Positions 1 to 6,520 of a DNA stretch of 8,036 bases are shown here, one piece after another. Within the stretch, counting starts at the first letter, position 1, and the number at the start of each line of letters is the position of its first letter. Position numbers and translations under genes: made by a program. The notes below the pieces were generated by a model. It did no database searches, was not told the DNA's origin, and saw nothing but the letters and a program-made list of their open reading frames with translations. The DNA is taken from positions 129 to 8,164 of the forward strand of contig DEHV01000010.1 in NCBI GenBank assembly GCA_002352105.1, given 5' to 3'. Origin of the DNA: Chitinophagaceae bacterium UBA2791. Its GTDB lineage: Bacteria; Bacteroidota; Bacteroidia; Chitinophagales; Chitinophagaceae.

Positions 1-24
1 CGCCGAAGCCTTGGCGAAGGCGGA
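1..24. repeat. Short GC-rich palindrome at the end of the 23S-5S spacer
   Basis: The first bases of the window can fold as GCCTT (8-12) with AAGGC (17-21) around a GGCG loop. The stem extends with CC (3-4) and GG (22-23) across a GAA bulge. The element lies about 10 bases before the 5S gene, so it is in the 23S-5S spacer. It could take part in rRNA processing or be one copy of a dispersed palindromic repeat. It has no second copy in this window, and its left end may be cut by the window edge. Confidence 0.35.
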
Positions 25-32
25 TTACCTTT

Positions 33-145
33 TTATGGTGGTTATACCGAGGGTGTTCACCTCTTCCCATTCCGAACAGAGCAGTTAAGTCCCTCATGGC
101 CAATGGTACTGGATTTAGTTCCGGGAGAGTAGGTAGCTGCCATAT
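33..145 (+). rRNA. rrf: 5S ribosomal RNA
   Basis: This is the RNA of the large ribosomal subunit's central protuberance. The conserved core CCGAACAGAGCAGTTAAG (73-90) is the universal 5S loop B/helix III region. The terminal helix forms between ATGGTGGT (35-42) and GCTGCCAT (136-143), with G-U pairs. GGTACTGG and GGGAGAGTAGGT near the 3' end match the usual helix IV/V region. The length of about 110 bases is normal for Bacteroidota. It is followed at once by a strong terminator, so it is the last gene of an rRNA operon whose 16S and 23S genes lie to the left of the window. Exact ends are good to a few bases. Confidence 0.95.
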
Positions 146-151
146 TTATTT

Positions 152-185
152 AAGCCTTTCAGTTTTTCTGAAAGGCTTTTTTTTT
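152..185 (+). terminator. Intrinsic terminator of the rRNA operon
   Basis: A perfect 11-base-pair stem, AAGCCTTTCAG (152-162) with CTGAAAGGCTT (168-178), encloses a five-T loop and runs into an uninterrupted T tract ending at 185. This is a textbook Rho-independent terminator, starting only a few bases after the 5S 3' end. It should isolate the gene at 440 from rRNA transcription. Confidence 0.92.
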
Positions 186-358
186 ACCCCTCCCGATCGC
201 TTATCTTAGCAACCAGATCCCGACAGCGCGTTTTTGACGCAATACCGCCCTGCATGGCGATCGCCGGGCAGAGACCATTGGCCTGAGATTGTCGCATGGG
301 CTATAACGTTAGTTTTTAAATTTAAGATCCAATATCGGCCTTCTGCCGGAACGCGTCG

Positions 359-394
359 GGTCGGATGACTGACCTGTTCGGCGTTTAAGGTCAG
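359..394 (+). promoter_or_regulatory. Two competing hairpins upstream of the DUF1080 gene
   Basis: CTGACC at 369-374 can pair in two exclusive ways. Upstream it pairs with GGTCGG (359-364, one G-U) around an ATGA tetraloop. Downstream, CTGACCT (369-375) pairs perfectly with AGGTCAG (388-394) around a 12-base loop. A smaller hairpin CGGC/GCCG lies just before, at 336-348. If transcription starts upstream, this would be an untranslated leader with alternative folds; otherwise 369-394 could be an operator dyad. A poor promoter candidate is ATTG (288-291) with TAGTTTTT (310-317) at 18-base spacing, each one base off consensus. The rest of 186-358 shows nothing else I can name. The regulatory role is speculation. 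Confidence 0.25.
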
Positions 395-439
395 CGTCGC
401 GCCTGCAGGGTTTTGTTCATCTTTTTTAATTTAATGTAT

Positions 440-1807
440 ATGCGCAAACTGTTATTGGCTCCTGTCTTAATGCTGCTTTTTTCCTTCCCCGTCAACGCCC
501 AGGAATCGGGCTGGACAGGCCTTTTTGATGGAACAACATTGAATGGCTGGAAGAAACTAGCGGGTAATGCGGCATACCAGATAGAGAACGGCGTTATCAT
601 TGGCGTTACGGTTAGCAATGAACCCAATACCTTCCTGACAACGGAGAAAGAATATGGCGACTTCATCCTGGAAATGGAGGTCATGCTCCAGGATTCCACG
701 CTGAACTCAGGCATACAGTTCAGAAGCCATTTTAACCCTGAGGCGAATAATGGCAAGGGCCGGGTCTACGGATATCAGTTTGAATTGGATCCCTCCTCCC
801 GCAAATGGTTTGGCGGCATCTACGACGAAGCGCGCCGCGGCTGGCTATATCCGCTTAGCCTTAACCCGCTGGGCGGAAACGCGTTTAGACCCGGCGTCTA
901 TAATAAGGTGCGGATCGAATGCGTGGGGAATATTATCCAGACCTTTGTCAATGGCCAGCAAACAGCCTGCCTTATCGACGACGAAGACGCTAGCGGATTT
1001 ATTGCGCTGCAGGTGCATGGTATCAACAAGGCCGAACAGGAAGGAAAAAAGATCTATTGGAAAAATATCCGGATCAAAACAGATAAGCCAACTCTTACCC
1101 CTACGGCGAAAAAAATATATGTCGTTAACCTGGTCCCGAATAATCTCTCTTCCATAGAAAAGAAAAACGGATGGCGTTTATTGTTCGACGGAAAATCTGC
1201 CAAGGGATGGAAGAAAGCGTATGGCAAGGGATTCCCCGAGAAAGGATGGGCTATTAAGGATGGCGCGCTTACCGTACAGAAATCAGATGGAGGCGAATCG
1301 ACCAATGGCGGCGATATTGTAACGGAAGATAAATTCCATGCGTTTGATTTTACATTCGACTTCAAAATAACCCCGGGCGCAAACAGCGGCGTAAAATATT
1401 TTGTGACCCTTTCCGAAAACAATAAGGGCTCCGCGATCGGCCTTGAATACCAGGTACTGGACGACAAAGCTCATCCCGACGCTAAACAAGGCGTCAACGG
1501 CAACAGGACCCTGGCATCGCTGTACGACCTGATCCCCGCGAACAAGACCGAAAGATTTGTCAATCCCCCGGGGCAGTGGAACCGCGGCCGCATCATCGTT
1601 TATCCCGATAACCATGTGGAGCATTACCTGAATGGCATGAAAGTGCTGGAATATGAGCGCGGCTCTAAAGCGTTTCGCGACCTGGTGGCCGTTAGCAAGT
1701 ACAAGATCTGGAAGAATTTCGGCGAAGCGGAGAAAGGGTATCTGCTCTTACAGGACCATGGCGATGAAGTGAGCTTCAGAAGCCTTAAGGTCAGGGAACT
1801 TCGTTAG
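440..1807 (+). CDS. Secreted protein with two tandem DUF1080 (3-keto-disaccharide hydrolase-type) domains
   Basis: A 455-residue protein made of two consecutive DUF1080 domains, a concanavalin-like jelly-roll fold. Some members cleave 3-keto-glycosides; others are only presumed sugar hydrolases or binders. Residues 1-20 are a Sec signal peptide (MRKLLL, hydrophobic core, cleavage after VNA), with no lipobox cysteine, so the mature protein is probably periplasmic or secreted. Domain 1 covers about 24-213 and domain 2 about 243-454. Each repeats the family signatures in order: LFDG..L.GWKK (28-39) and LFDG....GWKK (248-259); NSG (89-91 and 315-317); YQFELD (112-117) and LEYQVLDD (335-342); FVNGQQ (169-174) and HVEHYLNG (392-399); FIALQVHG (187-194) and YLLLQDHG (434-441). 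Domain 2 is closer to the family consensus (PPGQWNRGRI, QDHG). I chose ATG 440 because it puts the basic residues right before the hydrophobic core; ATG 434 is an alternative. There is no Shine-Dalgarno, as usual in this phylum. The true substrate is unknown, and no sugar transport or oxidoreductase genes lie next to it. Confidence 0.88.
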   Translation: MRKLLLAPVLMLLFSFPVNAQESGWTGLFDGTTLNGWKKLAGNAAYQIENGVIIGVTVSNEPNTFLTTEKEYGDFILEMEVMLQDSTLNSGIQFRSHFNPEANNGKGRVYGYQFELDPSSRKWFGGIYDEARRGWLYPLSLNPLGGNAFRPGVYNKVRIECVGNIIQTFVNGQQTACLIDDEDASGFIALQVHGINKAEQEGKKIYWKNIRIKTDKPTLTPTAKKIYVVNLVPNNLSSIEKKNGWRLLFDGKSAKGWKKAYGKGFPEKGWAIKDGALTVQKSDGGESTNGGDIVTEDKFHAFDFTFDFKITPGANSGVKYFVTLSENNKGSAIGLEYQVLDDKAHPDAKQGVNGNRTLASLYDLIPANKTERFVNPPGQWNRGRIIVYPDNHVEHYLNGMKVLEYERGSKAFRDLVAVSKYKIWKNFGEAEKGYLLLQDHGDEVSFRSLKVRELR

Positions 1808-1814
1808 GATATAT

Positions 1815-1900
1815 CTATCGCGGAATTATTTGCCCGGCTATTGGAAGGCGATAGCCTGTAGCACGCCGATCGCGGGTCTTCCTGTACGGATCATCGGCGT
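1815..1900. terminator. Inverted repeats between convergent genes, possible bidirectional terminator
   Basis: The 99-base gap between the DUF1080 stop and the rarA stop holds two dyads. CTATCGC (1815-1821) matches GCGATAG (1848-1854), with an alternative GGCTAT/ATAGCC pairing at 1836-1856. ACGCCGAT (1863-1870) matches ATCGGCGT (1893-1900) perfectly over 8 bases with a 22-base loop. The second dyad is followed by ATAAAAT on the plus strand but lacks a real T tract on either strand. Their position between convergent genes suggests termination, but the form is not classical. Confidence 0.27.
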
Positions 1901-1906
1901 ATAAAA

Positions 1907-3184
1907 TCAATACTTGTATTTATCCCCCCAGAGATTTTTTAGGAATCTTCTCAGCTCCTCTTCCCTGGGGTTTTTGCCGGGGACATAAAAAGAGGAACCT
2001 GAAAGTTTTTCCGGTAAATATTCCTGCCTGGAGAAATTCTTATCATAGCTATGCGAATATTGATAACCCTTGCCGTAATCCAGGTTTTTCATCAGCCGGG
2101 TAGGGGCATTCCGAAGATGCAGGGGCACAGGCAGATCGCCGTGATCTTTTACGGCGGTCAACGCATTGTTGATCGCTTCATATGCGGCATTGCTTTTTGG
2201 CGACGAGGCGAGGTAGGTGGCGCACTGCGAAAGAATGATCCTCGACTCCGGGTAACCGATCTTGTTAACCGCTTCAAAAGTAGCGTTGGCCATCACCAGG
2301 GCGGTAGGATTGGCGTTGCCGATATCCTCGCTCGCCAGGATGACCAACCTGCGGGCAATAAATTTTACGTCTTCGCCGCCCGCGATCATGCGGGCGAGCC
2401 AGTATACGGCGGCATTTGGGTCGCTGCCGCGGATAGACTTTATAAAAGCGGAGATGATATCGTAATGCTGCTCGCCGCTTTTATCATAAAGCGTTATTCG
2501 TTGTTGCGCAATCTCCATTACTTTTTCATCGGTGATCTCGATAGGAGAAGAAGGATCGGTTGCGAGCGTCGTCACGACGATCTCTAACAGGTTGAGCAGC
2601 TTACGGGCATCGCCCCCGGATATGGCGATCAGCGCTGTTGTTTCCTTTAATTCGATGGACAGCTTGTTCAATAGCTCGTCTTTTTCTAAAACAGTCCTTA
2701 GCAGTTCGTTAAGATCCGCCTCCGACAAGGGTTTGAGTACGTATACCTGGCAGCGGCTGAGCAGGGCGCTATTGACTTCAAAAGACGGATTTTCGGTAGT
2801 GGCGCCAATCAGGGTGACCACGCCTTTTTCCACCGCGCCTAGTAATGCGTCTTGCTGTCCCTTGTTGAAGCGGTGTATTTCGTCAATAAAAAGAATGGAT
2901 TTCTCCTGGCTTTTGGATTGCTCAATAACCTCCCTGATTTCTTTAACGCCGGAGCTAATGGCGCTAAGCGTATAAAAAGGGACCTGCAGGGTATGCGCGA
3001 TAATGTTGGCGATCGTGGTTTTTCCCGTGCCCGGGGGACCCCATAGGATCATCGAGGGAACTTTCCCCTGTTCTATAGCGGTGCGTAAGATGCTGCCCTT
3101 CCCTGCAAGATGTTCCTGTCCTGAAAGCTCATCCAGGTTTGTTGGCCGCATGCGTTCGGCAAGAGGTATATTCGAAATAGACAT
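1907..3184 (-). CDS. rarA: Replication-associated recombination protein A (RarA/MgsA AAA+ ATPase)
   Basis: A cytoplasmic AAA+ ATPase of the clamp-loader-like RarA/MgsA/WRNIP1 family, which acts at stalled replication forks and in recombination-linked DNA repair. The length (425 residues) is close to the family norm. The N-terminus has the typical PLAERMRPTNLDELSGQEHL (7-26). Walker A is GPPGTGKT (49-56) and Walker B is ILFIDEIH (97-104, D101 and E102). The sensor 1 region is GATTENPSF (127-135), the arginine finger is in SRC (R144), and sensor 2 is GGDARK (190-195, R194). The C-terminal half carries the tetramerisation/MgsA region with the family blocks ISAFIKSIRGSDPNAA (244-259), YWLARM (261-266), SEDIGNA (285-291) and PVPLHLRNAPT (352-362). 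All catalytic residues are present. The ATG at 3184 directly precedes the conserved start. It lies 52 bases downstream of the hydrolase stop on the same strand, so cotranscription is possible. Confidence 0.97.
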   Translation of the reverse strand: MSISNIPLAERMRPTNLDELSGQEHLAGKGSILRTAIEQGKVPSMILWGPPGTGKTTIANIIAHTLQVPFYTLSAISSGVKEIREVIEQSKSQEKSILFIDEIHRFNKGQQDALLGAVEKGVVTLIGATTENPSFEVNSALLSRCQVYVLKPLSEADLNELLRTVLEKDELLNKLSIELKETTALIAISGGDARKLLNLLEIVVTTLATDPSSPIEITDEKVMEIAQQRITLYDKSGEQHYDIISAFIKSIRGSDPNAAVYWLARMIAGGEDVKFIARRLVILASEDIGNANPTALVMANATFEAVNKIGYPESRIILSQCATYLASSPKSNAAYEAINNALTAVKDHGDLPVPLHLRNAPTRLMKNLDYGKGYQYSHSYDKNFSRQEYLPEKLSGSSFYVPGKNPREEELRRFLKNLWGDKYKY

Positions 3185-3201
3185 AAAGGATAAAACTGAA
3201 C

Positions 3202-3230
3202 GATAAACTCATACAATGTACGATGTTATC
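3202..3230. repeat. Interrupted palindrome between the hydrolase and rarA genes
   Basis: The 29 bases form an odd-centred dyad about A3216. GATAA (3202-3206) pairs with TTATC (3226-3230), TC with GA in the middle, and TACA with TGTA around the centre. Eleven of 14 positions are complementary in DNA, twelve if a G-U pair is allowed in minus-strand RNA. It occupies about half of the 52-base gap just before the rarA start. It could be a repressor-type operator for rarA or a weak intercistronic hairpin. There is no T tract, so it is not an obvious terminator. Confidence 0.3.
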
Positions 3231-3236
3231 TGCCCC

Positions 3237-4103
3237 TTACTCTGTTTTTTCCAGCGAAAGAATAAAGGATTGGATCTTATTGAAAGAATCGGTTAATGAT
3301 TCTCCGTTCCATCCATCATGTCCTTGACCAGGATAGACTACCAGCGAATTGGTCACGTTCAGCTCATCTAATTTTTGTTGCAGGGCGTTGGCATGCGCCA
3401 GGGGAACCACATTGTCGGCGTCGCCATGCAATAACAGGGTGGGCGCCGAGGAAGCTGAAACATAGTGGATGGGGCTTGATTCCTGATATATGGTTGGATT
3501 TTGTTGAGGCGTAAAACCGGTTATGTTTCTAAGCACGGAGGGAAGCACAAGATACAGATCGGCAAGATTTGGCGGACCGTAAAAAGATACTATGCCTTTG
3601 GGTCTTACGATATCCGGGTGCTTATATGCCTGTAATAAAGCAAGATGAGCGCCCGCGCTTATCCCGAGAAGGATCATATCGGAAGAGATGGTATAGCTGG
3701 TCGCTTTTTCTTTGAGAAAGCCAATAGCCGATTTGATATCGTTTTCCTGCGTGGGAAACAGATTGTTCGGATTGTCGACGAGCCGGTAGTTAAGATTTGC
3801 TATAGCGTAGCCGGGCAAACGATTTTTAAATTCGGTTACATAGTTGTCAAAGTCCGATTTATCGCCGGCTCTCCATCCCCCGCCATGAATAATAACGATC
3901 AGGCGCGTCTGTTGGCTTCTGCCGGCGGGCAGATATACATCCATTATTTGCTGGTCATTGGCGCCATAATGAACATTGGTCAGCGTACTGTCGCGCAATG
4001 GCGGCTTGGGCAATGGAGAAGGAGAAGGCTGAAGTCCCCCGCTTTTGTTACATCCGCCGACAATCAGGCCGGCGCCTAACATCAAGAAAAAAAAGCCTCT
4101 CAT
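3237..4103 (-). CDS. Alpha/beta-hydrolase lipoprotein, esterase-like
   Basis: A 288-residue alpha/beta hydrolase of the esterase/BD-FAE-like group (Aes/COG0657 type), expected to cleave ester bonds at the cell envelope; the substrate is unknown. Residues 1-18 form a lipoprotein signal (MRGFFF, hydrophobic core, VGGC lipobox with Cys18), followed by a proline- and serine-rich linker (22-36). The catalytic domain starts near 44. The oxyanion motif is HGGGW (73-77) and the nucleophile elbow is GISAG (147-151) with Ser149. The likely acid is Asp230 in HGDAD (226-230), and the base is His262 in GQGHDGW (259-265), so the triad appears complete. I chose ATG 4103 rather than the in-frame ATG at 4154. 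The earlier start would put 17 polar and mixed residues ahead of the lipoprotein signal and bury it. The gene lies downstream of aspS after a long gap and just upstream of rarA. Confidence 0.9.
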   Translation of the reverse strand: MRGFFFLMLGAGLIVGGCNKSGGLQPSPSPLPKPPLRDSTLTNVHYGANDQQIMDVYLPAGRSQQTRLIVIIHGGGWRAGDKSDFDNYVTEFKNRLPGYAIANLNYRLVDNPNNLFPTQENDIKSAIGFLKEKATSYTISSDMILLGISAGAHLALLQAYKHPDIVRPKGIVSFYGPPNLADLYLVLPSVLRNITGFTPQQNPTIYQESSPIHYVSASSAPTLLLHGDADNVVPLAHANALQQKLDELNVTNSLVVYPGQGHDGWNGESLTDSFNKIQSFILSLEKTE

Positions 4104-4418
4104 TGATTCACACAAAATTACATTAAGGCAATAATACCGTTGTTTAGCCAGCAAAAGGCATGCCGCTTAACGGTCGCAAAAATAAGAAGATGCCGCGAAA
4201 ATCAGTTTAACTTTTTAATATAACGGCGAAGCGCTGATGTAAACATATGGCTATCAGTTTATATAAGTCCGGCTGGACTCTACGATCGTTAATGCGACAG
4301 GTTAAAAAGGCAGCGTTGATTTATTTTTAACTCGTTTTTTGATTTTACCGGTTAATGACGGTTGCCGGGAGCCCTAAGCGATATTTGCCGCATCTGCAAG
4401 GCAGGCCTTCCTGCGATA
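4104..4418. other. 315-base non-coding gap between aspS and the hydrolase gene
   Basis: No convincing gene or tRNA is visible on either strand. Read along the minus strand from the aspS stop, a small hairpin comes first: GCAGG/CCTGC with a 4-base loop at 4401-4414, lacking a T tract. Next is an AT-rich dyad, GTTAAAAA (4301-4308) with TTTTTAAC (4324-4331). Then comes AGTCC/GGACT with a 4-base loop at 4266-4279. The 9-mer ATCAGTTTA occurs twice in the same orientation, at 4201-4209 and 4253-4261. A likely promoter for the hydrolase lies at 4177-4184. The stretch is long for a bacterial spacer and could hide a small RNA, but nothing shows that directly. Confidence 0.5.
4177..4184 (-). promoter_or_regulatory. 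Candidate -7 promoter element for the hydrolase (and perhaps rarA)
   Basis: On the minus strand the bases read TATTTTTG, a perfect match to the Bacteroidota sigma-ABfr -7 consensus TAnnTTTG. Transcription would start near 4171, giving a leader of roughly 70 bases before ATG 4103. I see no clear TTTG at the expected -33 distance, so the call rests on the -7 element alone. Confidence 0.4.
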
Positions 4419-6245
4419 TTAATCTACGTTGAGCCTGATTCCCAGTTCATCCAATTGTTTGTCGTCGATCTCCGAAGGAGCATCCAGCATAACATCCCTT
4501 CCGCTGTTGTTTTTAGGGAAGGCGATAAAATCGCGGATGCTCTCGCTGCCGCCAAGAATAGCGCAAAGGCGGTCAAAACCAAAGGCAATTCCGCCATGAG
4601 GAGGCGCGCCGTATTCAAAAGCGCCCAGCAGGAACCCGAATTTATGCAGCGCTTCTTCTTTGGACATGCCCAAGGCAGAGAACATTTTTTCCTGGAGATC
4701 GCGTTGAAATATCCTGATGGAGCCGCCGCCGATCTCGTTGCCGTTCAACACCATATCATATGCGTTGGCCTTAATGCCCGCATAAGGGTGCTGCAGGTAA
4801 GCTGCGGCGTTTTCAATGACCGGCGAATGACTGATCATGATATCGATATGTTCCGGCTTGGGAGACGTGAATGGGTGATGCCTGGCTACCCACCGGTTTT
4901 CTTCTTCGGCATATTCAAATAAGGGGAAATCAAGCACCCACAATAGCTTAAAATCATCTTTCTTCCGCAAGCCCGCGCGCTGTCCCATTTCCAGCCTGAG
5001 CTCGCTGATGGCTTTACGCGTTTTTTCTTCTGGTCCTGCCAGGATCAGCACAAGATCGCCCGCGCCGGCGCCGCAGGCTTCGGCTATCCCTTTTAGTTTT
5101 TCTTCGCTGAAAAATTTGTCTACGCTGCTTTTATATGAACCGTCGGCGTTGCACCTGATAAAGACGAGGCCCTTCATGCCTATTTGCGGGCGTTTGACCC
5201 ATTCCGTTAATTCATCGGTTTGCTTGCGGGTGTAGGAAGCCGCTCCCGGAACGGCGATGGCCAGCACGGTCTCTGCATCGTCAAACACGGCAAAGCCGCT
5301 ACCGGCGATCAGTTCGCCTTCAGCGGCTATTTTACCGTCTTTAAGGTAAGACGACTTAATGTTCAGCAGTTTCATGCCGAAGCGGATATCGGGCTTGTCG
5401 TTCCCGTAATGCCACATCGCTTCTTCCCAGCTCATTCGCTGAACAGGCTCTTTTATATCAATGCCTTTCACTTCGCGGAAAATGGATTTGATCATTCCCT
5501 CGAACATGTTCAGGATATCTTCCTGTTCTACAAAACTCATCTCGCAGTCGATCTGCGTGAACTCGGGTTGCCTGTCGGCCCGCAGATCCTCATCCCGGAA
5601 ACATTTTACGACCTGGTAGTAGCGATCATAACCGCTTACCATCAGCAATTGCTTGAAGGTTTGCGGCGACTGGGGCAGTGCGTAGAACTGCCCGGTATTC
5701 ATACGGCTGGGCACTACAAAGTCCCTCGCTCCCTCGGGGGTCGACTTGATCAAAAAAGGCGTTTCGATGTCCATGAACCCATTTTCGTGCAGGTAGTTGC
5801 GGGCTGCGCGGTTAACGGAATACCTCAGTTCCAGGTTCTTTTTCAGCTCGTTCCTGCGCAGATCGAGATAACGGAATTTCATGCGGAGATCGTCGCCCCC
5901 GTCGGTATCGTCCTGGATCGTAAAAGGAGGGGTATTCGACCTGTTCAGCACCTCGAACGAGGTAACGCCGACTTCAATTTCTCCTGTCGGGATATGGGTA
6001 TTTTTATTGCTGCGCTCCCTTACCAGGCCTTTCGCCCGGATCACAAACTCCCGGCCCGGGGCAGAGCGGTTGATTTCTTCATTCAGCTCTTCGCCAATGA
6101 CCAACTGAGTGATCCCATACCTGTCGCGGATATCGATAAAGGTGATGCTTCCGAATTTGCGGATGGTCTGGATCCACCCCGAAAGGGTTGTCTCGAGGCC
6201 GATATGTTTGGTTCTGAGCTCCCCGCAAGTATGCGATCTGTACAT
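4419..6245 (-). CDS. aspS: Aspartyl-tRNA synthetase, bacterial type
   Basis: A class IIb aminoacyl-tRNA synthetase that activates aspartate with ATP and charges tRNA-Asp in the cytoplasm; 608 residues, near the family norm. The N-terminal OB-fold anticodon-binding domain (about 1-105) has the family pattern TCGELR (6-11) and SGWIQTIRKFG (22-32). The class II core has YALPQSPQ (188-195) and motif 2 CFRDEDLRADRQPEFTQID (215-233, E219 and E235). Motif 3 is GGIAFGFDRL (551-560, R559). A GAD insertion domain, the mark of bacterial-type AspRS, spans about 290-420. In the anticodon region, Phe31 sits where E. coli has Leu30, and Lys81 is kept. P. aeruginosa, which also charges tRNA-Asn, has His at the first site, so this enzyme is probably discriminating (inference). 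I chose ATG 6245 because MYRSHTCGELR is the usual start; the ATG 39 bases upstream would add 13 unsupported residues. Confidence 0.97.
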   Translation of the reverse strand: MYRSHTCGELRTKHIGLETTLSGWIQTIRKFGSITFIDIRDRYGITQLVIGEELNEEINRSAPGREFVIRAKGLVRERSNKNTHIPTGEIEVGVTSFEVLNRSNTPPFTIQDDTDGGDDLRMKFRYLDLRRNELKKNLELRYSVNRAARNYLHENGFMDIETPFLIKSTPEGARDFVVPSRMNTGQFYALPQSPQTFKQLLMVSGYDRYYQVVKCFRDEDLRADRQPEFTQIDCEMSFVEQEDILNMFEGMIKSIFREVKGIDIKEPVQRMSWEEAMWHYGNDKPDIRFGMKLLNIKSSYLKDGKIAAEGELIAGSGFAVFDDAETVLAIAVPGAASYTRKQTDELTEWVKRPQIGMKGLVFIRCNADGSYKSSVDKFFSEEKLKGIAEACGAGAGDLVLILAGPEEKTRKAISELRLEMGQRAGLRKKDDFKLLWVLDFPLFEYAEEENRWVARHHPFTSPKPEHIDIMISHSPVIENAAAYLQHPYAGIKANAYDMVLNGNEIGGGSIRIFQRDLQEKMFSALGMSKEEALHKFGFLLGAFEYGAPPHGGIAFGFDRLCAILGGSESIRDFIAFPKNNSGRDVMLDAPSEIDDKQLDELGIRLNVD

Positions 6246-6326
6246 ATTATTATTTATCTGTTTAATGAAGGTCTTGATGATCAATTTCTTATGTGCTATC
6301 TCTCAACGAATTAGCGTAAATTGTCG

Positions 6327-6334
6327 CAAATGTA
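6327..6334 (-). promoter_or_regulatory. Candidate -7 promoter element for aspS
   Basis: The minus strand reads TACATTTG, a perfect TAnnTTTG element. Transcription would begin near 6320 and leave an AT-rich leader of about 75 bases before ATG 6245. A TTTG exists only three bases further upstream, too close to serve as the -33 box. The -7 match and its placement before a housekeeping gene make it a good candidate. Confidence 0.5.
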
Positions 6335-6520
6335 CATCAAAACGGGCTAAGCAGTTTTCCACAGGGGCTTCCATTTTCCAGATTTTCTTTTTATTTTGGA
6401 GTAATTCATTTCTGCTATCCTCCCTGTTTTTTTCATTTTTTGAAAAACCATTTTTCTGATCCCTATCTGCGTCAAAAGCCGTGTTGTTATCGTACCTGAC
6501 ACATAGAAAAATGGACCCTT

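Noticed and set aside
413..439. Upstream extension of the DUF1080 gene from a TTG codon
   Set aside because: It would add nine residues ahead of a good signal peptide and needs a rare start codon.
2051..2587. Open frames on the plus strand opposite rarA
   Set aside because: rarA is intact and fully conserved on the other strand; these are antisense shadows rich in charged and rare-pattern residues.
4113..4120. A second perfect TAnnTTTG (TAATTTTG, minus strand) close to the hydrolase start
   Set aside because: It would start transcription only about five bases before ATG 4103; the element at 4177-4184 gives a more normal leader.
4104..4154. Upstream ATG for the hydrolase lipoprotein
   Set aside because: The extra 17 residues would displace the lipoprotein signal from the N-terminus.
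5220..6314. A 364-codon open frame on the plus strand opposite aspS
   Set aside because: It lies almost wholly antisense to a complete aspS with all class II motifs, and its protein shows no recognisable domain or plausible composition.
6355..6363. TTTTCCACA, a DnaA-box-like sequence upstream of aspS
   Set aside because: A single box without a cluster, AT-rich unwinding region or replication genes nearby is expected by chance.
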